DNA of 64,000 nt, taken from positions 9,114,001 to 9,178,000 of the forward strand of contig NZ_CP108394.1 in NCBI RefSeq assembly GCF_041435215.1. Direction: 5' to 3'. A program made the translations under genes and the position numbers. Shown piece by piece: positions 17,046 through 26,289 of the stretch. The stretch comes from Streptomyces sp. NBC_01314. GTDB lineage: Bacteria; Actinomycetota; Actinomycetes; Streptomycetales; Streptomycetaceae. Numbering within the stretch: the first letter of the stretch is position 1; the number at the start of each line of letters is the position of its first letter. The notes under the pieces are model-generated. The model was not told where the DNA came from, did not search any database, and worked only from the letters and a program-made list of their open reading frames with translations.

Positions 17046-17504
17046 ATGGACTGGTGCCACTACCGCTTCCGCAGCCGCTGGATCCTGCCCGCGCCGCCCG
17101 CCGCCGTGTACGAGGTGCTCCAGCGGGCCGACGACTATCCGCACTGGTGGCCACAGGTCCGCGAGGTGATCCGGATCGACGACACCACCGGCACCATCCG
17201 GATCCGTTCGGTCCTGCCGTACGACCTCGCCTTCACCGCGCGGGAGACACGGCGCGACGCGACGGCCGGGATCCTGGAGATCGAGATGGCTGGTGACCTG
17301 GACGGGTGGGCCCGCTGGACGCTCACCGCTGACGGGCCCGGCACCCTGGCCCGCTACGACCAGGAAGTCGACGTCACCAAGCCCCTGCTGAGGCGGCTCG
17401 CCGTACCGGGACGGCCCGTGTTCCGCGCCAACCACGCGCTGATGATGCGGGCAGGACGACGGGGACTCCTCGCGTACCTCGCGGCCCCTGGGCAAGCGGT
17501 TTGA
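17046..17504 (+). CDS. SRPBCC (START/polyketide cyclase-like) protein
   Basis: A 152-residue protein with the START-like fold pattern: FRSRWILPAPPAAVYEVLQRADDYPHWWPQV at the N-terminus, alternating beta strands in the middle and a long C-terminal helix (FRANHALMMRAGRRGLLAYL). Such proteins bind hydrophobic ligands in a deep cavity; no catalytic residues can be assigned. It does not lie in a biosynthetic cluster, so a housekeeping role is more likely than polyketide cyclisation. Confidence 0.85.
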   Translation: MDWCHYRFRSRWILPAPPAAVYEVLQRADDYPHWWPQVREVIRIDDTTGTIRIRSVLPYDLAFTARETRRDATAGILEIEMAGDLDGWARWTLTADGPGTLARYDQEVDVTKPLLRRLAVPGRPVFRANHALMMRAGRRGLLAYLAAPGQAV

Positions 17505-17530
17505 ACCAGACCCGTCGGGACCTGTATTGT
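17501..17530 (+). promoter_or_regulatory. Promoter of the second tRNA-Val(CAC)
   Basis: TTGAAC (17501-17506) and TATTGT (17525-17530) are 18 bp apart; the start would fall about 7 bp before the mature tRNA 5' end. The -35 box overlaps the stop codon of the SRPBCC gene. Confidence 0.6.
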
Positions 17531-17543
17531 TCAGTCCGTTCCC

Positions 17544-17615
17544 GGGCGATTAGCTCAGTGGGAGAGCGCTTCGTTCACACCGAAGAGGTCACTGGTTCGA
17601 ACCCAGTATCGCCCA
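17544..17615 (+). tRNA. tRNA-Val (CAC), second identical copy
   Basis: A 72-nt cloverleaf identical in every base to the gene at 7125-7196 (anticodon CAC in loop TTCACAC). CCA is not encoded. It has its own promoter and its own terminator, which differ in sequence from those of the first copy. Confidence 0.97.
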
Positions 17616-17621
17616 CCGGGT

Positions 17622-17655
17622 AAAAGCCGGTCCGCACACGCGGACCGGCTTTTTT
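17622..17655 (+). terminator. Rho-independent terminator of tRNA-Val(CAC) copy 2
   Basis: The stem AAGCCGGTCCGC / GCGGACCGGCTT has a 4-nt loop, is extended by A:T pairs and ends in a T6 run. The last base is the first base of the convergent exonuclease gene's stop complement; the preceding A run lets it work in both directions. Confidence 0.92.
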
Positions 17656-18380
17656 CATGCCGCCGCCGACAGTTCCGGACGCAGCGGCCACGCCGGGTCC
17701 ACCGCCTCCTCCGTGCCGCTGCGCGCGAACCAGGCCTGCAGACCGCGTGCCTGTGCCGCGTGCCACACGGCCTGCAGCGTGTGCAGTTCGGCGGGGGAGA
17801 GGCGGGCCAGCCGGGTCGCGAAACGGCGCCCCACCGCGCGGACGACGTCCATCGCCGCCTGCGCGTCGGCCCCCGCGTCGTGCGCGCCGTCCAGCGCGAC
17901 CTCGTAGTGCGCGCACAGATCGGTGAGGGTGCGCCGGCCCTTGCGGTAGCGGTCCAGATGTTTGTCCAGGACGCGCGGATCGAGGACCCGCAAGGGTGTC
18001 GCCTCGAACCAGTGGTCCAGCGACGAGGCGCGATGCCGCCGCAACTCACGGTCGAGCATGGTCAGATCGAACGGCGCGTTCATGACCACCAGCGGACGGC
18101 CGCGCACCGCCTGCTCGGCCAGCGCCCTGGCTATCTCCTCCATCACCGGCGCCGGCCAGCGGCCGTCGCGCTGCAACTGCTCGTCCGTCAGCCCGTGCAC
18201 CGCCGTCGCCGCGGCGGGCACCGGCACGCCCGGGTTCACCAGCCACCGCGTCACCCGAGGACGGGCGCCGGGCGCGTCCTGGACGACGACGGCGGCCGAC
18301 ACGATCCGGTCGGTCTCGACGTCCACACCCGTGGTCTCCGTGTCGAACGCCGCCAAGGGCCCCTCGTACCAACACGTCAT
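17655..18380 (-). CDS. DnaQ-like 3'-5' exonuclease (DEDDh)
   Basis: A 241-residue exonuclease-fold protein. Exo I is AAFDTETTGVDVETDRIV, Exo II lies around VVMNAPFDLTMLDREL, and Exo III is HDAGADAQAAMDVV, giving the DEDDh residues. It resembles the epsilon proofreading subunit and RNase T but lacks a polymerase or helicase domain. Role in replication repair or RNA trimming is undetermined. The GGAGGAG ribosome binding site fixes the ATG at 18380. Confidence 0.9.
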   Translation of the reverse strand: MTCWYEGPLAAFDTETTGVDVETDRIVSAAVVVQDAPGARPRVTRWLVNPGVPVPAAATAVHGLTDEQLQRDGRWPAPVMEEIARALAEQAVRGRPLVVMNAPFDLTMLDRELRRHRASSLDHWFEATPLRVLDPRVLDKHLDRYRKGRRTLTDLCAHYEVALDGAHDAGADAQAAMDVVRAVGRRFATRLARLSPAELHTLQAVWHAAQARGLQAWFARSGTEEAVDPAWPLRPELSAAA

Positions 18381-18548
18381 ATGTACACAACTCCTCCTTC
18401 ACCCACGGCAGCTGACGTTCCGTCTTCTGCCAGTTTGGTGATACCCGGGCTGTTTGCGCCGTACGCCGGAAGGAGACAACAGAAGTACGGGTCCGTGCAG
18501 TTCAGGGGCTCGGCACGGCGAAACACCTGCATGGGAAGGCTGTTGGTC

Positions 18549-19115
18549 ATGGCCATAGCGCAGCCCGAGCGGGGCGGGCTGCTGCCCGAGCACGAGGCAT
18601 CGCACCGCGGCTCCCTCGCCACCACCGCCTGCATGGAGACCCTGCAGGTGGGCTACCTGCACGCGGTGGCCGCCGCGGCCGGCTGCTCGCTCTCCCAGCC
18701 CTTTCCGGACAACGGCATCGACTGGCACGTCAGCCACGGCTCACCCGGTCACACCGTCGACGACGAAGTCACCATCAAGGTGCAGCTCAAGGCCACCTAC
18801 CAGCTCGCGCCGAACCCGACGGGCCGGTTCTTCTCCTTCACCCTCGACAACCAGCACCTGACGAAGCTCGCCCGCACACCCGTCTCGGTGCACAAGATCC
18901 TGGTCGTGATGATCGTCCCCAGATCGCAGGAGCAGTGGCTGCGGGCCGGCCACGACCGGCTCGACCTGCGGCACTGCTGCTACTGGATCAACCTCGCCGG
19001 ACACCCGATCACCGGTCGGCACCGCACCACCGTGCGTATACCGACCTCGCGCATCTTCGACGACCGAGCGCTCTGCGAGATCATGACGCGCGTCGGAACG
19101 GGAGGCAGACCGTGA
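18549..19115 (+). CDS. DUF4365 protein, predicted PD-(D/E)XK nuclease fold
   Basis: A 188-residue protein. The pattern RGSLATTACMETLQVGYL, DNGIDWHVSHG (Asp58) and IKVQLKAT (Gln79-x-Lys81) fits DUF4365 and the PD-(D/E)XK nuclease core with Glu30/Asp58/QxK as candidate metal-binding residues. The family occurs in restriction- and repair-like settings, but its activity is not established. The ATG at 18549 is preceded by GGAAGG; another ATG 6 codons upstream is possible. It overlaps the next gene by 4 bp (GTGA), so the two products probably work together. Confidence 0.8.
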   Translation: MAIAQPERGGLLPEHEASHRGSLATTACMETLQVGYLHAVAAAAGCSLSQPFPDNGIDWHVSHGSPGHTVDDEVTIKVQLKATYQLAPNPTGRFFSFTLDNQHLTKLARTPVSVHKILVVMIVPRSQEQWLRAGHDRLDLRHCCYWINLAGHPITGRHRTTVRIPTSRIFDDRALCEIMTRVGTGGRP

Positions 19116-20542
19116 CCCACGGCCCCATCGACGACGACGGCCCCGGCCCACTCCCTCACGGCGAGGGACCCGGCCGACAGCCCTACGACGACGCGTCCGG
19201 CCGACGCCCGCACCGTGAGGAGACGCCCGGCCGACGCCCCTACGCCGAGGACAGGCCGGTGAGCCGTCCCCATGGCGAGGGCGGACGGACGATCCGTCCG
19301 TACGAGGAGGACGTGCCCGTACGCCGTCCCATCGGGGAGCCCGTGCGTTCCGTGCCGCCCCACCCCGTCGAGCCCACCTGGACCCGGCCGCCCGACCCCG
19401 CCCAGGTCGACCCCGCGGTCCTCGGCACCCTGCTGCACCGGCACGGCTGGCAGCGGCGGGGCGGAGCCGCCGGACGCTACGGCCGCTGGACCCCACCGGG
19501 GCCGGCCGGGCGGGGCATGAGCCTGCTCGTGCCCGAGAACCGGGCCTTCCCCGACAGCGACGACCTGCTCGGCGAAGCCCTCACGGCCCTGTCCCGGAGC
19601 GGCTCGCCCGCCGCGCGGGACGTGCTGACCGCGCTCGCCGTGCCCAGCGACGAGATCCACTGGTGGCGGGACGTGCCGACCGGTCCGCTGGGCACCGCCT
19701 CCTGGGTCGTCGAGGACCAACTGCGCTCGGCCGCCCGCCAGATGCTCCTCGCGGCGGCGCTGGCCACCCGCGCGCGTGCCGGCTACTACGGCGCCCGGCA
19801 CCGCCTGCCCGCCGCAGCCTCCCTCGACGGCGTCCTCGTCGGCGCCGCCCCCGGTGGCCGCCGCCTCACCGCCTTCGTCCCCGTGGCCACCGGCCGCCCC
19901 CTCGCCTTACGCCTCCACCAGGCCCTGTACGCCGCCCGCGAGGCCATCGACTACCAGCGCGCCACCGGCGGCATGGACGCCTTCGACGGCGCCGTCGAGG
20001 CCGGGGTCAGCCACGAGCTGACCGAGGCACTCGTCGCCCTCGTCCGAGGCACCGAGGGCGCCCGCGTCGCCGTCGACTGGGCGCCCGCCGCCGGGGTCCC
20101 CGAGGGCGGCGCGACACCGGCCGAGCCCGTCGAGTTCTCACCGGGCGACCTGCCCGTGCTCCGCGAGGCCGGGGCCCGCTATCTGCGCGAGGAGCCCTCG
20201 ATGCCGGTGCGGATCACCGGTGCCGTGGTGCGGATGCGCAGGTCGGCGGCGCGCGGCGAGGGCACGGTACGGCTGCGGGTCCTCGCCGGCGCAGAGGTCC
20301 CGCACGTCCGCATGACCCTGGACGAGGAGTCGTACCGGATCGCGGGGCAGGCCCATCTCGTGGGACTGCCGGTCCGGGTGCACGGGAGGCTGGAGAGCCG
20401 GGGCGGGTTCCGCCGGCTCACGAACGCCGACGGGATCGCACCCGTGCAGGTCGACGAGGCGGAGCGGGACCGGCTGATGAAGTCGCTCCAGGAGACCGCG
20501 GAGATCACGGCCTTCTTCGAGGAGGCCTGCGGAGGGGACTGA
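19112..20542 (+). CDS. Unknown protein with a TTA codon, coupled to the DUF4365 gene
   Basis: A 476-residue protein of unknown function. Residues 1-90 are a disordered, repetitive Arg/Pro/Glu segment (units like GRRPYAED and VSRPHGEG). Residues 100-340 form a mixed helical domain, and the last 110 residues are beta-rich (RITGAVVRMRRS, VRVHGRLESRGGFRRLTNADG), possibly an OB-like fold. Codon 266 (19907-19909) is TTA, so translation needs the rare tRNA encoded by bldA in Streptomyces. It is translationally coupled to the preceding nuclease-like gene; GTG start. Confidence 0.82.
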   Translation: MTHGPIDDDGPGPLPHGEGPGRQPYDDASGRRPHREETPGRRPYAEDRPVSRPHGEGGRTIRPYEEDVPVRRPIGEPVRSVPPHPVEPTWTRPPDPAQVDPAVLGTLLHRHGWQRRGGAAGRYGRWTPPGPAGRGMSLLVPENRAFPDSDDLLGEALTALSRSGSPAARDVLTALAVPSDEIHWWRDVPTGPLGTASWVVEDQLRSAARQMLLAAALATRARAGYYGARHRLPAAASLDGVLVGAAPGGRRLTAFVPVATGRPLALRLHQALYAAREAIDYQRATGGMDAFDGAVEAGVSHELTEALVALVRGTEGARVAVDWAPAAGVPEGGATPAEPVEFSPGDLPVLREAGARYLREEPSMPVRITGAVVRMRRSAARGEGTVRLRVLAGAEVPHVRMTLDEESYRIAGQAHLVGLPVRVHGRLESRGGFRRLTNADGIAPVQVDEAERDRLMKSLQETAEITAFFEEACGGD

Positions 20543-20640
20543 GGTATCTGTTTCGCGAGGAGCACCCCGGGCTCGGTACGATCCCTACCGATGGCCCAGG
20601 CCGCAGACGGCCGGGCCGCCCCTTCAGGTAGGAGAAACCG

Positions 20641-22617
<1,977 letters not shown>

Positions 22618-22708
22618 GGCGTACGGCGCACCGGCGGCGTGGTGCGGCGTGCGGAAGCACGCGGGTGACGCGGCGCGGGTGAGCGCGTGATCGAAAGGCC
22701 CCTGGGGT

Positions 22709-23365
22709 TCAGCTCCCCGGGGGCCTCCGCTCGTCCTCCCGTGCGAACACCTGCAGCAGCCACGACGAGAACGACCCCGTCACCGCCCCGAGCAGCGCGA
22801 GACCGCAGGCCATCAGGAACACGGCGATCAGCCGCCCCTGCGGGGTCACGGGTGTGACGTCCCCGTACCCCACCGTCGCGAGCGTGGAGCAGGTCCACCA
22901 CAGGGAGTCCCCGAAGGTCAGGATCGTCGCGTCGGGCGCCGTGTGTTCCTGCTGGTAGACGGCGAGGGCGCCGGTGAAGCCGAGCAGGGTCACCGACAGG
23001 CCCGCGTAGACGGCCACGCGCGCGTGCAGGGAGAGCCGGGGCCGGTCGTGGTGTCGCTGTACGTTGTCGTGGATCTGCACCACGCGCAGGGGCCGCAGCA
23101 GTGGCAGTACCAGCACGAGGGTGTCGAGCCAGCGCACGCGGACGAAGCTCGGGCCCAGCCCGCTCAGCCGCCAGCGCACCGCGTAGTCGACGGCGAACAC
23201 CGCCCAGGTCAGCAGGGTCACCGCGAGACAGAGGTCGAGCCAGCCCTGGGGGAGGCCGTGGGCGAGCACCCGTACCGTGTAGGAGGCGAGGAAGAGGGCC
23301 GACGCCCCGGCGAGGACGCGTCCGGTGCGCTGTTCCCAGCGGAGCGCGCGGCTGTCGAGGTCCAT
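22709..23365 (-). CDS. Potassium channel (ion-transport domain)
   Basis: A 218-residue membrane protein with a voltage-sensor-like N-terminal half (four helices, including a basic segment PLLRPLRVVQIH) and a pore: WWTCSTLATVGYGDVTP holds the TVGYGD selectivity filter, followed by an inner helix rich in Gly and Ala. It is thus a small 6-TM-type K+ channel subunit acting as a tetramer. It lies opposite to its neighbours, divergent from the HIT gene. Confidence 0.9.
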   Translation of the reverse strand: MDLDSRALRWEQRTGRVLAGASALFLASYTVRVLAHGLPQGWLDLCLAVTLLTWAVFAVDYAVRWRLSGLGPSFVRVRWLDTLVLVLPLLRPLRVVQIHDNVQRHHDRPRLSLHARVAVYAGLSVTLLGFTGALAVYQQEHTAPDATILTFGDSLWWTCSTLATVGYGDVTPVTPQGRLIAVFLMACGLALLGAVTGSFSSWLLQVFAREDERRPPGS

Positions 23366-23444
23366 CGCCTCAGCTTGGCCCCGCCCGTCCCGCCCCGGTA
23401 CCCGGCGACACGCCGCGAACGGGCGAAGTCATATGCTGCACTGC

Positions 23445-23993
23445 ATGACGAGTGAGCCGGAGCAGCAGATCGGAGTGGGAACGCAGGACGCGTTCCAGCG
23501 CCTGTGGACGCCCCACCGGATGGCGTACATCCAGGGTGAGAACAAGCCGACCGGCCCCGGCGCCGAAGACGGCTGTCCGTTCTGCTCGATTCCGGCGAAA
23601 TCGGATGAGGACGGCCTGATCATCAGGCGCGGGGAGCACGTGTACGCGGTGCTCAACCTCTACCCGTACAACGGCGGCCACCTCATGGTCGTGCCCTACC
23701 GGCACGTCGCCGACTACACGGATCTCACCGGGTCGGAGACCACCGAGCTGGCCGAGCTGACCAAGCAGTCCATGACCGCCCTGCGCACCGCCTCCGGCGC
23801 CCACGGCTTCAACATCGGCATGAACCAGGGCACGGTCGCGGGAGCCGGTATCGCGGCCCACCTCCACCAGCACATCGTCCCCCGCTGGGGCGGCGACACC
23901 AACTTCATGCCGGTCGTCGGCCACACGCGGATCCTGCCGCAGCTCCTGGCCGACACGAGGAAGATGCTCGCGGAGGCCTGGCCGACGGTGTGA
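23445..23993 (+). CDS. HIT-family nucleotide hydrolase/phosphorylase
   Basis: A 182-residue protein with a Cys-bearing N-terminal motif (CPFCSIP) and the histidine triad HLHQHIVP (His139, His141, His143). It resembles the mycobacterial HIT protein (Rv2613c type), a diadenosine tetraphosphate phosphorylase located between thrS and pgsA. An earlier in-frame ATG (23433) would add four residues. A gene-order match to mycobacteria supports the identity. Confidence 0.88.
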   Translation: MTSEPEQQIGVGTQDAFQRLWTPHRMAYIQGENKPTGPGAEDGCPFCSIPAKSDEDGLIIRRGEHVYAVLNLYPYNGGHLMVVPYRHVADYTDLTGSETTELAELTKQSMTALRTASGAHGFNIGMNQGTVAGAGIAAHLHQHIVPRWGGDTNFMPVVGHTRILPQLLADTRKMLAEAWPTV

Positions 23994-24020
23994 CCGCCGG
24001 GGCGGGTGGCTGTTCGGCTG

Positions 24021-24114
24021 GGGGTGGGCGGGGGTTGGTCGCGCAGGCTGAAAAGCACGGGGCGCAGCCCCTGCTTTTCAGGGGCGCGGGGAACTGCGCG
24101 ACCAGCCCCCACCG
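24021..24114. repeat. Intergenic inverted repeat, copy B (cruciform-forming)
   Basis: Nested inverted repeats: the outer arm GGTCGCGCAG pairs with CTGCGCGACC, bordered by G and C runs, and an inner arm GCTGAAAAGCA pairs with TGCTTTTCAG. This is the most complete of four related elements in the window. It lies between convergent genes and can fold identically on both strands. Confidence 0.75.
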
Positions 24115-24176
24115 GACCCGCACTCGCCAGCGAACCCCAACCTCACGCCCCCCGTCCGGCCGAGCGAGCGCAGCGC

Positions 24177-25847
24177 TCACGCGTCGTAGAGGTCCGCCTT
24201 CCGCGGCGTCGGGTCCTGCACCGCCCCGCTGAGGAACCCGGCCCGCGAGCCGAACTTCTCGGTGTCCACGCCGTTGTCCTTGAGGACCTTGATCGCGGCG
24301 TTGTGCACCACGCGGAGCACGGGCGTGGCGGCGCGCAGCGCGTCGTCGGCCATGAAGCGGTGCCGCCACGGCTGGTCGGCCCAGGCGTGCCGCAGACCGA
24401 ACGGCTCGGGCAGGCCCATGGACCCGCCGAGCCAGTTGAGCAGCGGCGGGTACCAGGTCAGCGGGGCGCGCGCGGCGAGCCGTACGACCTCGTCCGCGTC
24501 GACGAGGGGGAGCTTCACCTTGCGGGTCTCCCAGAACCTCAGCGACTTCTGGACTTCCTTCTCCTTGGCCGCCGGCCCGGTCGTGAACAGTCCGTGCACG
24601 GGGCCCAGGGCGTGCCCGGTCACCTCGATGCGCAGGGTCTGGTGCAGCACGGTGACCGTGACCATCATGGTGATGATCAACTGACCGTCCCAGAGCGTCC
24701 ACTGGACACCCAGGTAGTGCCGGTTGCCGCTGCCGAAGTGCTGCTTGTTGCAGATCTCCTGTATCGCGTGGTTCTTGTACTGGTAGGCGTCCACGTCGGT
24801 GCTGTCGGGCCGGGCCACCGCGCCGGCGCCCTCGCCGATGGGGCTGACGACCCAGTGCTTGATGGAGGGCGCCGTGAAACCACCGGTGTTGAGGGGGGTG
24901 CGCTCCAGCATGCGGAGCTGGTCGTGGATGGCGCGTATGACGTCCCAGCTGCGGAACGGGTGGATCTCCTTGCCGGAGTCGGCCGGCACGAGGTCCTCGG
25001 CCAGCTGCCAGGCGCCCCAGCGGGTGCCCATGCCGAGGATGCCCTTGGGGCCCGCGTAGAAGACGAGGTTGGAGCGCTGTTCGGCGCTGAGCCGGGCCAG
25101 CTCCTTGCGCAGCTGCTCGGCCTTGGTCTCGTTGGGGCTGCCGGGCACGGCCTCAGGGATCTTGGCGCCGACGCCCCCGCCGGCCAGCAGGCCGGACCAG
25201 CGGTCCCGCAGATCCGCGGCGGCCCGCTCGCAGATCTGCTTGGCCCAGAACCAGCCGACCACGGGCAGCACGACGCACGCACGCGCGTACCAGGCCCAGA
25301 TACCGTCGAACGGCATCTTGAGCAGGAAGATCACTGCGAGGCCCCCCACGGCCACCAGCAGCGTGGTGCCGAGTGCACCGGCGCGCTTGTCACGCTTGGC
25401 GACCGTCGTGCGGATCTGGAAGACCAACAGCCACAGGAGCAGCCCGGGCAGGAAGAGCAGGCCGCACAGGACCATCACCGCCGAGAGCCAGTTGTCGCGC
25501 TCGCGGCGGATGTTGTTCGCCGCGAGGCAGTGCTCGACGACGACCTGAGGCTCCATGCCGAAGGACTGGATGAGCGGTTTGCGGCCCGCGCCGACCATCC
25601 GGTCCCGCACCGCGAGGGAGAACGCCTCCCCGAGGTTCGGCCGGAAGATGGTCGCCCACTTGCGGCCCGGTTTGACCGTGGACTTGTGCCAGTCGTTGTT
25701 GGCCTTGAGGATCTCCGCGATCTCGTTGTCCCGGTAGGCCGCGGACGCCAGGGCGTACGTCGCCGCGGTCTGTCCCGCGGTGCCCATCAGCGGCACCTGT
25801 GCCCCGGGAGTGAAATCGAAATTGTCCGCCACCGCCGCCGCCCCCAT
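24177..25847 (-). CDS. Membrane protein of unknown function
   Basis: A 556-residue protein (counting from the ATG at 25847) with a soluble start (DNFDFTPGAQVPLMG), two close pairs of membrane helices at about residues 115-195, and a large cytosolic C-terminal domain containing FYAGPKGILGMGTRWG. I recognise no catalytic motif. An upstream ATG (25895) would add 16 residues but lies inside an octamer array, so the shorter form is favoured; AGGAG sits somewhat far (about 13 bp) upstream. It is transcribed toward the inverted repeat at 24.1 kb. Confidence 0.8.
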   Translation of the reverse strand: MGAAAVADNFDFTPGAQVPLMGTAGQTAATYALASAAYRDNEIAEILKANNDWHKSTVKPGRKWATIFRPNLGEAFSLAVRDRMVGAGRKPLIQSFGMEPQVVVEHCLAANNIRRERDNWLSAVMVLCGLLFLPGLLLWLLVFQIRTTVAKRDKRAGALGTTLLVAVGGLAVIFLLKMPFDGIWAWYARACVVLPVVGWFWAKQICERAAADLRDRWSGLLAGGGVGAKIPEAVPGSPNETKAEQLRKELARLSAEQRSNLVFYAGPKGILGMGTRWGAWQLAEDLVPADSGKEIHPFRSWDVIRAIHDQLRMLERTPLNTGGFTAPSIKHWVVSPIGEGAGAVARPDSTDVDAYQYKNHAIQEICNKQHFGSGNRHYLGVQWTLWDGQLIITMMVTVTVLHQTLRIEVTGHALGPVHGLFTTGPAAKEKEVQKSLRFWETRKVKLPLVDADEVVRLAARAPLTWYPPLLNWLGGSMGLPEPFGLRHAWADQPWRHRFMADDALRAATPVLRVVHNAAIKVLKDNGVDTEKFGSRAGFLSGAVQDPTPRKADLYDA

Positions 25848-25895
25848 CGCCGCATACTCGCTCCTGCGGCTCTTCCCGACTTCCGTGCTCCGCAC

Positions 25896-25961
25896 ACCTG
25901 TTGATCAGGTCATAACCTGATCCGGACCTGATCGAGCCATACTTGTCGATCAGGTGATCAG
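25896..25961. promoter_or_regulatory. ACCTGATC octamer array
   Basis: Four copies of ACCTGATC within 60 bp: two direct (25915-25922, 25926-25933, 11-bp period) flanked by two inverted ones (25903-25910, 25948-25955), plus a near copy giving ACCTG-N5-CAGGT at 25896-25910. They lie directly upstream of the leftward membrane-protein gene. One helical-turn spacing suggests binding sites for a cooperative regulator; no regulator gene is adjacent. Confidence 0.55.
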
Positions 25962-26118
25962 CGTATCCGCAGCCCCGGACATCGCGCGGTGCGAAGAACG
26001 GACATTCACGGAACCCACCGCACGCGGCCGAGAACCGGCCTCGTCCCACCCCACGGCCCTCGGCGGACGGCCGAGGCCGCCCGCCGACAGGTCGCCGCTG
26101 TCTTCCGTCGGTCTCGAA

Positions 26119-26289
26119 CGGTGGTTTCCGTACGGTGGTTTCCGGCCGGTCGGTTCCAACGGCCGGTCCCGGACGGTCGGTTCCGACGGCAGGTTCCGGA
26201 CTCTTGGTTCCTGACGGCCGGTCCTGGACCGTCGGTTCCTGACAGCCGGTCCCGGACCGGCTGTCCCGGACCGTCGGTTCGCCGTCGGG
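26119..26289. repeat. Degenerate GGTCGGTTCC repeats with hairpin
   Basis: Roughly a dozen imperfect 12-16 bp units related to GGTCGGTTCC and GACGGCCGGTCC fill the region after the EF-G-like gene. Within it ACAGCCGGTC (26242-26251) / GACCGGCTGT (26255-26264) is a perfect 10-bp stem with a 3-nt loop, suitable as the terminator of that gene. No coding sequence is credible between 25962 and 26289. Confidence 0.6.

Noticed and set aside
17555..18049. Reverse-strand ORF overlapping the second tRNA-Val and the exonuclease gene
   Set aside because: It is an antisense-of-tRNA reading joined to an out-of-frame reading of the real exonuclease gene on the same strand.
20543..20640. T-box or attenuator upstream of thrS
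   Set aside because: Only 98 bp are available and no T-box motif or threonine-rich leader is seen.
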